8,026 bases of DNA from Bacteroidota bacterium (GTDB lineage Bacteria; Bacteroidota; Bacteroidia; Flavobacteriales_F; PHOS-HE28), in NCBI GenBank assembly GCA_023412755.1, contig JAEZCB010000132.1, positions 1 through 8,026 on the forward strand, written 5' to 3'. Made by a program: the position numbers and the translations under genes. The notes beneath the pieces were generated by a model. That model did no database searches, was not told the origin of the DNA, and worked only from the letters and a program-made list of their open reading frames with translations. This document shows, one piece after another, positions 1 to 7,165 of this stretch. Within the stretch, counting starts at the first letter, position 1. The number at the start of each line of letters is the position of its first letter.

Positions 1-1412
1 TCAAGCCGCAGACCAAGGAACTTACCTACCAGGTGGTGGTGGATCGCAGTCAGGGCTGCCACCTCTGGGACCTTGATGGCAACGAATACGTCGATATCCT
101 CAGCGGCTTCGGCAGCTCGATGTTCGGCTACATGCCCGACTTCATAAAGGAGGCGTGTCACAAGCAACTTGAACAAGGGATCGAGATCGGTCCCATGCAC
201 CCGCTGGCAGGCGAAGTGAGCAAGCTCCTTTGCGAACTCACCGGAGCCGAACGCGCTGCGGTCTGCAACACCGGATCCGAAGCGGTGCTGGGCGCTATGC
301 GCATGGCGCGTACCGTCACCGGCCGCAGCCTGATCATCGCTTTCAGTGGAAGCTACCACGGTATCAACGATGAAGTGATCATCCGCGGAAGCAAGAGCAA
401 GAAGAGCTATCCAGGTGCGCCCGGCATTCTGCCCGAAGCCGTGCAGAACATGCTGATCCTCGACTACGGAACGCCCGAGTCGCTGCAGATCATCCGCGAG
501 CGTTGCCACGAAGCTGCCGCGGTGCTGGTGGAACCTGTGCAGAGCCGCCGCATGGAATTCCGTCCCGTGGACTTCCTGCGCGAAGTGCGCGAGATAACGA
601 AGAAGCATGGCACCGCCCTGATCTTCGATGAAGTGATCACCGGATTCCGGATGCACCCGAATGGAACGCAAGCACTGTTCGGCATCAAGGCTGACATCGG
701 GACGTACGGAAAGGTCATCGGCGGCGGCATGCCTGTGGGCGCCATGATCGGCAGCCGCCCCTGGATGGATGCACTCGACGGTGGCCCATGGCAGTTCGGC
801 GATGACAGCGTACCGCCATCGGGCGTTACCTACTTCGCCGGCACCTTCGTACGACACCCGCTGACGTTGGCCGCCATGAAGGCCGCGCTCGTGCATATGA
901 AGGAACAAGGCCCTGCGCTGCAGGAACGCCTCAACGATATGACCGGCGAGATGGTCAAACGCGCCAATGGCCTCTTCGATCAATACCAACTTCCCTATCG
1001 CTGGGTCACCTTCGGCAGCGCATTCAAGACCAAGTACGACGAGAGCGTCAACTACACCGAGCTCTTCTTCATGCTCATGCGCTACCACGGCGTACACGTG
1101 CTGGATTTCCCGCATTTCCTCACCACCGCGCACACCGAAGAGGACGTCGAATTCATCCTGGAAGCGCTGGAAAAGACCTGCAAGGAACTGCGCGCAAGCG
1201 GCTTCATGCCCGAGCGCACCTACCCGATCGAAACGATCAACAGCGTGCTGAATGGCCACGGCCGCAAGAACAGCGAGCGCGTGATCCGTGCGGATGAACC
1301 GCCGGTACCCGGCGCAAGAATGGGCCGCACACCGAGAGGCGAGCCTGCGTGGTTCGTTCCCGATCCGGAGCGGGAAGGGAAGTATATGATGTTGGTGATG
1401 GAGGAGAGTTGA
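1..1412 (+). CDS. PKS/NRPS-type class III aminotransferase (AMT) domain, 5'-partial
   Basis: This is a PLP-dependent aminotransferase of the glutamate-1-semialdehyde type (fold type I, class III). Codons are open from base 3 to the window edge, so the N-terminus lies outside; the first GTG at 33 falls inside the conserved domain and is not the true start. Numbered from that GTG: CNTGSEA 78-84 (phosphate-binding region), SYHG 107-110, IFDEVITGFR around 197-206 with the PLP-pyridine Asp199, and TYGKVIGGG with the Schiff-base Lys227 (codon 711-713). GTFVRHP follows near 270-276. Phrases such as GPMHPLAGEV, VEPVQSRR, and the tail PPVPGARMGR...PAWFVPDPEREGKY match AMT domains of hybrid polyketide/peptide synthetases (MycA of mycosubtilin, McyE of microcystin), which aminate a carrier-bound beta-keto acyl chain. 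That assignment is from family knowledge. In those proteins a condensation domain usually follows; here the frame stops at TGA. It could be a stand-alone enzyme or the end of a long synthase. The class is sure; the PKS/NRPS role is likely. Confidence 0.88.
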   Translation, partial: KPQTKELTYQVVVDRSQGCHLWDLDGNEYVDILSGFGSSMFGYMPDFIKEACHKQLEQGIEIGPMHPLAGEVSKLLCELTGAERAAVCNTGSEAVLGAMRMARTVTGRSLIIAFSGSYHGINDEVIIRGSKSKKSYPGAPGILPEAVQNMLILDYGTPESLQIIRERCHEAAAVLVEPVQSRRMEFRPVDFLREVREITKKHGTALIFDEVITGFRMHPNGTQALFGIKADIGTYGKVIGGGMPVGAMIGSRPWMDALDGGPWQFGDDSVPPSGVTYFAGTFVRHPLTLAAMKAALVHMKEQGPALQERLNDMTGEMVKRANGLFDQYQLPYRWVTFGSAFKTKYDESVNYTELFFMLMRYHGVHVLDFPHFLTTAHTEEDVEFILEALEKTCKELRASGFMPERTYPIETINSVLNGHGRKNSERVIRADEPPVPGARMGRTPRGEPAWFVPDPEREGKYMMLVMEES

Positions 1413-1553
1413 ATTCGGATCCGAGTATCAGAATGTCGCTGTGGCTTCAAACCGCCTCACCTAATTCCCCTCGCCCAAGGAAAGGGAAGATCTGAACGCG
1501 GTAGCCTAGTGTGCCTGAGCCACACCCGGATCCATACCCTGCATTGAAATCAC
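1413..1553. other. Convergent intergenic spacer
   Basis: This stretch of 141 bases separates the stop codons of two converging genes. I see no gene and no convincing intrinsic terminator. It contains a 10-base perfect palindrome TCGGATCCGA (1415-1424) without a loop, and a weak 5-bp stem GTGTG/CACAC (1509-1513 with 1521-1525) without a T-run. Neither is enough to call a site. Confidence 0.6.
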
Positions 1554-3758
1554 CTATTGTCCTTCCTCCTCATCAGAGATCGGTGTCAACCCAGTCTCAA
1601 AGAAGTCGGCAGGCAGATCCTGTCCCACCTCTACTTGTTCCACCACCAGCTCCATCTCGCCCATCGGCCCTCCGCCCTGTTCTATCCTACGGGGGAAAAG
1701 CACACCCTTCGTGGCCTTGTGATCGTGATAGTCAGTGGTGATGGTCATGGGGCGGCCCATCACGAACTTCTGATCCACGCGGCGTAACCTGAGGCCACCA
1801 TCCACGGCATAGTAGTCGGACACCGTTGTGCCTGCCCGCGTGCTCATGGTGACCTTATAGGCTTCCTTACCATCGATCTCGGTGATCCCGCTGAGGTTCA
1901 TCCGTTCAACATGATCATTGATAGTCATCTCCGGCACCGCCAAGGCATTCGCCTTCACATCCAGCAGATCGATACCCATCAACTCCTGCTCGCCTTGGGG
2001 TGACCGGCCCACAGCCCGAGAGCCATCGTAGACCACTTCCTGCAGAACCCCCATGCCTTCCGCACTTGTTTTTGAACGGAAGCGGCCATTGGTGCCATGC
2101 CATTGTTCTACGGTAACAGCCATGCCACCGATGCTGCTGCTCATGCGCATGTAAACATTACCCAGCTTCTCGATGGCCGCACGCCCACCCAGGGAACGCA
2201 GATAGTTGTCGATCACATTCTCCGCCGAAATACCCGTGGTCACCGGTCGCAATTCCTCCCTGTGGATCTCGCCATTCTCATCCAGCTCAAGGATGGGGGC
2301 ATTGGGATTAGCGGCCAGGGCGGGAAGCTTGTATTGGATCTGCTCCTTGTCTCCCACGACGAAAATGATGGCATTGTCGGGGTGGATGAACGCCCGGGCA
2401 GCGGAAGCCACATCCTCTGTGGTGACCGCTTCCAGCCGTTTCAAGTAAGTGGCGTAATGGTCCTTAGGCAGATCGTTCAAGTAGGTGTTGAGGGCGAAAC
2501 GCGCCACTGTGCGCGGATCCTCCAGACTACGCGCGAAACTGCCGGCCATGTAACTTTTCGCCAGCTCCAGCTCCTCCTCCGTTACCGGCGCGGAGCGCAT
2601 GCGATCCAACTCCTTGAGGATCTCTGTTACGGCGCTATCCGTTACTTCGGTGCGTACGCTAACGGATACGGTGAAGCTTCCATTGGAGCGATCCACCTCC
2701 AGCACCGAATAAGCGCCATAGGTGTATGCCTTGTCCTCTCGCAGATTTTGCATGAGCCGCGCATTGAACACACCACCACCAAGTATGGTGTTCATCACCT
2801 GGGCATTCATCGAACGTAGGTCCTTGGGCTGCAGGTCCAGCGGATAGGAAACGCGGATCACCGATTGTGCTGCTCCCGGACGGTCGACCATAACCACACG
2901 GCGCTTGCCGCTGGGTTCCTTTGGCTTATCCAACATGCGCACCACGCCCAAACCTTCCACTGTCTCGGTACCATCTTCATTCACTGTATAGTTCACTGGT
3001 ACCTTCCATTTGTTGAAATGCTTCTTCGCCAGATCCTTCGCTTCCTTCAGCGTGACATCGCCAACGAATACCAGGTATGCGTTCTCGGGACGGAAGAAGC
3101 GTTTGTAATGCGCTTCCAATTGTTCACGCTGCACAATGTCCAGACTTTTCTCACTCATCACCTCTCCATAAGGGTGTGTGCGCCCGAAGGTCACCGAACG
3201 GCCTACTGCCTCAGCTATGGCATCAGGATCATCCTTCCGTTGCTTCACGGCGGAGCGGAAACGCGTACGTACGCGCTCCAACTCCTTGTCCGGGAAGGTG
3301 GCGTTGGTGACAACATCCTGCAGGATATCCAACATGGGAGTAAGGTTGCGCTTCAGGCCGCTGGCATAGACGCCATCGCTGGTGGCCATGAGCTGCGCCC
3401 CCAGCCGGTCGACCTCCTCATCGATCATCACCTTGGTGCGGCGGCCGGTACCAGCGGTGAGCATTTCACCGAGCATCTCCACGTAGCCGACCCTATCACC
3501 CTGTACCACTGGCGGTATGTCGAACCTCACCTGAATGCCGACCAATGGCAGCTTGTGGTTCTCCACCACGATCACGCGCATGCCATTGCTCAGGGTGAAT
3601 GATTCATACTTGCCGAGCTGCACCACGGGTGGCGGTGCTGGAGCGGGAGGACGGCTTCTATCGAGCTGTGCGATCATTATGGTTGGGAGAAGCAGGAAAA
3701 CGGCCATACCCGCACCAAGGCGGATACCATGGACCAAAGGTGCCAGCCTGCGGATCAT
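1554..3758 (-). CDS. M16 peptidase-like subunit lacking the zinc motif, with C-terminal extra domain
   Basis: This 734-residue member of the M16 (pitrilysin/MPP-like) family is the non-catalytic type of subunit. A charged start (MIRR) and a hydrophobic stretch (about 14-30) suggest export to the periplasm, followed by a proline-rich linker (36-45). The first M16 domain is about 50-260 and the second about 285-480. Where active members have HxxEH, this one reads EMLGE (94-98), so zinc ligands are missing. The second half keeps the Arg/Tyr substrate-binding pair of M16B proteins: Arg340 and Tyr347, seven residues apart, in the stretch GGGVFNARLMQNLR...YTYG. Residues about 510-734 form an additional beta-rich region resembling outer-membrane lipoprotein-sorting (LolA-like) domains; that is a weak similarity call. 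The ATG overlaps the stop of the upstream gene (ATGA, 3755-3758), so translation is probably coupled and the two products probably form a heterodimer. No residue suggests independent protease activity. The gene stops at TAG. Confidence 0.9.
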   Translation of the reverse strand: MIRRLAPLVHGIRLGAGMAVFLLLPTIMIAQLDRSRPPAPAPPPVVQLGKYESFTLSNGMRVIVVENHKLPLVGIQVRFDIPPVVQGDRVGYVEMLGEMLTAGTGRRTKVMIDEEVDRLGAQLMATSDGVYASGLKRNLTPMLDILQDVVTNATFPDKELERVRTRFRSAVKQRKDDPDAIAEAVGRSVTFGRTHPYGEVMSEKSLDIVQREQLEAHYKRFFRPENAYLVFVGDVTLKEAKDLAKKHFNKWKVPVNYTVNEDGTETVEGLGVVRMLDKPKEPSGKRRVVMVDRPGAAQSVIRVSYPLDLQPKDLRSMNAQVMNTILGGGVFNARLMQNLREDKAYTYGAYSVLEVDRSNGSFTVSVSVRTEVTDSAVTEILKELDRMRSAPVTEEELELAKSYMAGSFARSLEDPRTVARFALNTYLNDLPKDHYATYLKRLEAVTTEDVASAARAFIHPDNAIIFVVGDKEQIQYKLPALAANPNAPILELDENGEIHREELRPVTTGISAENVIDNYLRSLGGRAAIEKLGNVYMRMSSSIGGMAVTVEQWHGTNGRFRSKTSAEGMGVLQEVVYDGSRAVGRSPQGEQELMGIDLLDVKANALAVPEMTINDHVERMNLSGITEIDGKEAYKVTMSTRAGTTVSDYYAVDGGLRLRRVDQKFVMGRPMTITTDYHDHKATKGVLFPRRIEQGGGPMGEMELVVEQVEVGQDLPADFFETGLTPISDEEEGQ

Positions 3759-5077
3759 TTCACTTTTTCACTTAGTGGTAGGTAATGGAGCACCACGCGG
3801 TTCTCCGGAACGAAGTACGTATTCGCCGCGCGCATCAGGTCTTCCGCGGTAAGTGAGAGGTAGCGATCTATCTCCTTGTTCACCAATTCGGTATCTCCCA
3901 GGATCACTTTGGCATTGGCAAGGTTGTGTGCCACTCCGGAAACGCGGCTGTTGTCATGCACGGCTTCCGTTTCCAGCTGAGCCTTCAACTTGGCCAACTC
4001 ATCGGTGCTGATGGGCTCTTTCCGGATCCGCTCCACCTCGGCATCCATGGCAGTTTCCAGTTCTTTGGGATCCACACCGGCATTGGCTATGGCGAACATG
4101 ATCGCCAATCCGGGATCTTCAAAAGGAAGGCTGAATGCACCGACATAGATGGCCTTCTGCTGCTCGTCCTTCACATTGCGGTTCAGCCTCGCACTGTTGC
4201 CACTGGAAAGGAGCCTGTTCACCATGTCCACGGCATAGAAGTCCGGTGTTCCGTTGGCTGGGATGCGATATGCCTGCACCACGGCCGGCAGCTGGATGCG
4301 ATCGTGGATCACATCACGTACCTCACCACCCAAAGGTGGTTCCACTATGGAATGCCTCTTGATCTCGCCCCCCCGGGGGATCTCATTGAAATACTTCGCC
4401 ACAAGTTGCCTGGTCTGTGCAGGGTCGATGTCGCCAGCCACCACGAGCACCGCATTGTTCGGCACATAGAACCGCTTGTAGAACTCCTGATAGTCCTGTT
4501 CACTGGCGGCGTTGAGGTCTTCCATGAATCCGATGGTGGGCCATTGGTATGGATGCTGCTTGTATGCCCGGCGCAGCACCTCAATGAGTATGCTGCCATA
4601 AGGCTGGTTCTCATACCGTTGGCGCCGCTCTTCTTTCACCACTTCCCGCTGTGTATCCACTCCCTTCTGATCCACCTTGGCATGGAGCATCCGTTCACTT
4701 TCCAGCCAAAGCCCCAACTCCAATTGGTTGCTTGGCAACACTTCATAATAATAGGTACGATCTCCGCTGGTGTTCGCGTTGAGCACCCCTCCAGCCCTTT
4801 CCACATGCTTGCTGAACTCTCCCCGATCGATGTTCTTCGATCCTTCGAAAAGCAGATGTTCGAAGAAATGCGCGAAGCCGCGGCGCGTGGGATCCTCATC
4901 CTTGCTACCCACATGGTACATAACACTAACGGCGACTATGGGAGTACTGTGGTCCTCATGCAGGATCACGTGCAGTCCGTTGTCCAATTCGAATTCCGTG
5001 TACTCGATCGCCCGGGTCTGGGACGAAGCGGAAGTTGCCAGCATGGCGAATAGAGGTATGATCAATGCTCGTTCCAT
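3755..5077 (-). CDS. Catalytic M16 zinc metallopeptidase
   Basis: This 440-residue zinc peptidase of family M16 is about the usual length for a single M16B subunit. The signature inverted zinc motif is HFFEH at 70-74 (two His ligands plus the catalytic Glu73). The third ligand is most likely Glu150, in REVVKEERRQR, at the expected distance downstream. The start MERALIIPLFAMLATSASSQ looks like a short signal peptide, so the enzyme probably acts in the periplasm on short or unfolded peptides; the substrate cannot be read from the sequence. In the second domain the stretch SARLNRNVKDEQQKAIYVG has Lys instead of the Arg of the Arg/Tyr pair, complementary to the partner gene, which keeps that pair but has no zinc motif. 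An in-frame TAG lies five codons upstream of the ATG, so 5077 is the first possible ATG. It is the first gene of a two-gene operon. Family assignment is certain; export and pairing are inferred. Confidence 0.95.
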   Translation of the reverse strand: MERALIIPLFAMLATSASSQTRAIEYTEFELDNGLHVILHEDHSTPIVAVSVMYHVGSKDEDPTRRGFAHFFEHLLFEGSKNIDRGEFSKHVERAGGVLNANTSGDRTYYYEVLPSNQLELGLWLESERMLHAKVDQKGVDTQREVVKEERRQRYENQPYGSILIEVLRRAYKQHPYQWPTIGFMEDLNAASEQDYQEFYKRFYVPNNAVLVVAGDIDPAQTRQLVAKYFNEIPRGGEIKRHSIVEPPLGGEVRDVIHDRIQLPAVVQAYRIPANGTPDFYAVDMVNRLLSSGNSARLNRNVKDEQQKAIYVGAFSLPFEDPGLAIMFAIANAGVDPKELETAMDAEVERIRKEPISTDELAKLKAQLETEAVHDNSRVSGVAHNLANAKVILGDTELVNKEIDRYLSLTAEDLMRAANTYFVPENRVVLHYLPLSEKVK

Positions 5078-5113
5078 GGCGCGTGCCTGTGGCTATGGCC
5101 GGATGAAGGGCGA

Positions 5114-5121
5114 TAAATGTA
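5114..5121 (-). promoter_or_regulatory. Possible Bacteroidota-type -7 box for the M16 operon
   Basis: On the minus strand this reads TACATTTA, one base off the TAnnTTTG consensus of the major Bacteroidota sigma factor. It would give a leader of about 30 bases before the ATG at 5077. No clear TTG -33 element is seen about 20 bases further upstream, so the call rests on the -7 box and its position only. Confidence 0.4.
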
Positions 5122-5213
5122 AGACCTTGATATCAGGGATACCTGTTCGGATCAGGATGCGTGGGGTGGACCTGGACCATGCACTACCTCTGGCGCCCGG
5201 CGACACGATGCAT

Positions 5214-5221
5214 TACCTTTG
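5214..5221 (+). promoter_or_regulatory. Bacteroidota-type -7 promoter box (TACCTTTG)
   Basis: A perfect match to TAnnTTTG, identical over ten bases (TTACCTTTGC) to the box in front of the FKBP gene on the other strand. Transcription would begin roughly 5-8 bases downstream, near 5226-5229. This argues against a TTG start at 5219, which lies inside the box, and favours the ATG at 5252 (leader about 24 bases), or less likely 5231. A -33 TTG is not evident. Confidence 0.65.
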
Positions 5222-5251
5222 CATTCGTCGATGATATTCTGTTATTCGCCG

Positions 5252-6808
5252 ATGAAGATCCAAAGTTCATCCAACACACGCTCCCAAGTGATAGCCACCG
5301 TACAAGAAAGGACGATCACAGCTGAGGTCCGCGATCTGATCAAGTTGTTGTGCGATGAGTTCGGTAAGCGCCGATCGGATCTTTTGCGGGAAAGGGAGCG
5401 GCACCAGTTGGAACTTGCCAAAGGCAACATCAACTTCCGGGAAGAGACCGCACACATCAGGAAAGGGGTCTGGAACGTGGAGATCCCAGAACACCTGCTT
5501 GAACGGCGCGTAGAGCTTATTGGTGGTGCCACACGTTCGGAGATCGTCAATGGGATCAACGCCGGAGCCAAAAGCTATGTGGCGGATCTCTGGAATTTCA
5601 CACCTTCCGATGGCTGGAGCATCCTGCGCGCACACCGCAGTATAGAACGGGCGGCCCGCCGGGACCTGGCCTACCTATCCTCGGAAGGGGATCGTGTGCG
5701 GATCAACCCGCGTGCCCGCACCCGGCTCATGGTGGTGCCCCGGCCGCTTAACGTATTGGAAAGCGCCGTGCTTTATGAGGATGCACCTGTACCAGCGGCC
5801 TTCTTCGACCTGGCTCTGCTGGCCATGAATTGCGGACGGGTGTTGATCGAGGAGCATGGTGGTATCCATCTGGTGCTGCGTGATGTGCGAACCCATCTGG
5901 AGGCACGTCTATGGGCGCAACTCTTCGATGCGTTGGAAGAACAGTTGGAGGTGGATCGCGGAACCGTGCGTGCCACGATCATGATAGACAGCATTTCAGC
6001 GGCCATGGAAGCGGAAGAGATCCTCTTCGAATGCATGCATCATGCGGCAGGCCTGTCCGTGGATCCACAAGGTTATGCCGCGGACCATATCGCCTTGTTC
6101 CATGGCAAGGACCGCCCTACACTTCCAGATCGGGAACGTATAGGCATGAACGCGCCTTTCCTGCGCATGCTTGGCCTGCACATCGTTGGCATCTGCCACC
6201 GCCGGAGCTGCCATGCCATTGGCGCACCTTCCTTTGTGTTACCACCTCTTGATCCAGAAAAGGTGAAGCTGAACTATCTGGAGATGCTGGCGGACAAGGA
6301 GCGTGAAGCGGTGGATGGATATGATGGTACCATGGTGGTGCATGAAGGCACCGTGAATGCCGCCATGATCGAATACAACAAGAGCATGCCGCGCGCGCAT
6401 CAGCTCTACTACCAGCGTAACGACACGATCGAACCCAGCGACCTGATCCGCCGTCCGGAAGGAGAGATATCGGTGGAGGGTCTCGTGGGCATGATCCGCA
6501 CCGCACTGAGAAGCATGGTGCAGGCCGGACAGGGCCGCGGATGGGTGATCCAAGGTGGCCGCATGCATGACAGGTCATCCCTGCGGCTGGCCCTGCGGCT
6601 GCTCTGGCAGTGGAACCATGGCGATCATGGCCGGATCACGGCTTCAGGTCTGGATGTGCATGATGATCTGTTGCGCTATCTGGTGAAGAAAGAAGCCGAC
6701 AAGATGTTCGCTGATGCACCGGAGAATTTGAAAGCAGCGGCAGCGGCGGCCGTGAAGGACCTGCTTGACCTTGTACTTGGGCCGGAACTACCCATGCTCA
6801 ACGGCTGA
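5252..6808 (+). CDS. Malate-synthase-A-like protein with altered active site
   Basis: Full-length homologue of malate synthase A (E. coli AceB is 533 residues; this is 518 from ATG 5252). True members condense glyoxylate and acetyl-CoA to malate in the glyoxylate shunt. Family landmarks run in order: IRKGVWNV near the N-terminus, RRVELIGG, NAGAKSYVAD, THLEARLW (214-221), RGTVRATIMI, LPDR, CHRR, DGTM (358-361), LLWQWNH. Hand alignment to AceB shows losses: catalytic Arg166 is Val162, metal ligand Glu250 is Asp246, and metal ligand Asp278 is Gly274. The DFED motif is DLWN (112-115) and the conserved YLPK is VLRD. The family signature GLNxGxWDY reads GLSVDPQGY. The base Asp447 is kept as Asp440. 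Normal malate synthase activity is therefore doubtful. No isocitrate lyase gene is adjacent. The frame is intact and the promoter good, so it is probably expressed. The start could instead be ATG 5231; TTG 5219 is unlikely. I gave no gene symbol because function is in doubt. Confidence 0.85.
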   Translation: MKIQSSSNTRSQVIATVQERTITAEVRDLIKLLCDEFGKRRSDLLRERERHQLELAKGNINFREETAHIRKGVWNVEIPEHLLERRVELIGGATRSEIVNGINAGAKSYVADLWNFTPSDGWSILRAHRSIERAARRDLAYLSSEGDRVRINPRARTRLMVVPRPLNVLESAVLYEDAPVPAAFFDLALLAMNCGRVLIEEHGGIHLVLRDVRTHLEARLWAQLFDALEEQLEVDRGTVRATIMIDSISAAMEAEEILFECMHHAAGLSVDPQGYAADHIALFHGKDRPTLPDRERIGMNAPFLRMLGLHIVGICHRRSCHAIGAPSFVLPPLDPEKVKLNYLEMLADKEREAVDGYDGTMVVHEGTVNAAMIEYNKSMPRAHQLYYQRNDTIEPSDLIRRPEGEISVEGLVGMIRTALRSMVQAGQGRGWVIQGGRMHDRSSLRLALRLLWQWNHGDHGRITASGLDVHDDLLRYLVKKEADKMFADAPENLKAAAAAAVKDLLDLVLGPELPMLNG

Positions 6809-6816
6809 TCCGCTGC

Positions 6817-6824
6817 TATCTTGC
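6817..6824 (+). promoter_or_regulatory. Weak -7 box variant before the DUF551-like gene
   Basis: TATCTTGC, followed by GCC and an ATG at 6831, resembles TACCTTTGCGCC in front of the FKBP gene but lacks one T of the TAnnTTTG consensus. It could be a weak separate promoter, or chance, since the gene may simply be cotranscribed with the one 22 bases upstream. Confidence 0.3.
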
Positions 6825-6830
6825 GCCGGC

Positions 6831-7115
6831 ATGGTGCATTGGATAGCGGTATCCGAAGGTCTTCCAAAGGATGGGGAAAGGGTGATCTGCCATTTGCCGG
6901 ACAACAGTGTCTATCTGCCTGGCAAGACAGGGGCCACTGAAACGCGGAACGTGGTGATCATGCGCTTCGCCAGGGATTTTTTCCTGAAGAATCCGAGCAA
7001 GACCGGGCACACGGAAAGTCCGCATTTCTGGCTGGGCGAGGGAAGCAGCAATCGCTTCTTCAAAGAAGTAAGCCATTGGATGCCGCTACCGGAACCACCA
7101 CAAAAGACCGAATGA
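6831..7115 (+). CDS. Small DUF551-like protein
   Basis: This 94-residue soluble protein has no signal peptide or membrane segment. It opens with HWIAVSEGLPKDGERVICHL and closes with SHWMPLPEPP (81-90). These are the bookends of the DUF551 family (W-[IV]-x-V-x-x-x-L-P-x-x-G...HWMPLPxPP), found in phages and bacterial genomes. No biochemical function is established for the family to my knowledge. The ATG at 6831 was chosen because the domain begins right there; the in-frame upstream extension to 6765 would overlap the preceding gene by about 44 bases and shows no conserved residues. The spacing of 22 bases suggests cotranscription with the malate-synthase-like gene. A cysteine (Cys20) and several aromatic residues are present but no catalytic motif can be named. 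Its stop is just before the hairpin at 7118. Confidence 0.75.
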   Translation: MVHWIAVSEGLPKDGERVICHLPDNSVYLPGKTGATETRNVVIMRFARDFFLKNPSKTGHTESPHFWLGEGSSNRFFKEVSHWMPLPEPPQKTE

Positions 7116-7117
7116 AA

Positions 7118-7148
7118 AAGCGGGACCATGATGGACATGATCCCGCTT
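7118..7148 (-). terminator. Intrinsic terminator in convergent gap
   Basis: A 13-bp stem (7118-7130 with 7136-7148) and a 5-base loop. On the minus strand the arms are AAGCGGGATCATG and CATGGTCCCGCTT, with a single G-T wobble, and the stem runs into five T's (complement of 7115-7119), which is the classic form. It therefore ends the FKBP transcript, whose stop is about 18 bases before it. On the plus strand the same hairpin has one A-C mismatch and is followed by CATTCATAAAG, not a T-run, so it would be weaker for the DUF551-like gene. Confidence 0.82.
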
Positions 7149-7165
7149 CATTCATAAAGCCGCGC

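Noticed and set aside
1415..1424. Perfect palindrome TCGGATCCGA just after the aminotransferase stop
   Set aside because: Ten bases without a loop or a second copy; consistent with chance and not a supported operator.
1509..1525. Small hairpin GTGTG/CACAC between the convergent genes
   Set aside because: Only five base pairs, no T-run on either strand; not enough for a terminator.
2097..3602. Two plus-strand open frames (240 and 245 codons) opposite the second M16 gene
   Set aside because: Antisense shadows of a well-supported gene; no recognisable domains and His-rich, atypical composition.
4369..4381. CCCCCGGGGG palindrome inside the catalytic M16 gene, similar to the window end
   Set aside because: It is read in frame as part of a normal M16 segment (IPRGGE) and needs no special explanation.
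3926..5053. A 375-codon open frame on the plus strand opposite the catalytic M16 gene
   Set aside because: It lies wholly antisense to a certain gene with a clear zinc motif, its translation is rich in His, Cys and Trp with no family motif, and it has no promoter or ribosome-binding context. It is a codon-bias shadow.
5219..5251. TTG start at 5219 or ATG at 5231 for the malate-synthase-like gene
   Set aside because: The TTG is part of the TACCTTTG promoter box, and the added residues have no counterpart in the family. ATG 5231 would be nearly leaderless; it is possible but less likely than 5252.
5252..6808. Calling this gene aceB as a normal glyoxylate-shunt enzyme
   Set aside because: Full-length homology is clear, but the catalytic Arg, both metal ligands in native form and the family signature are changed, and no isocitrate lyase gene is next to it.
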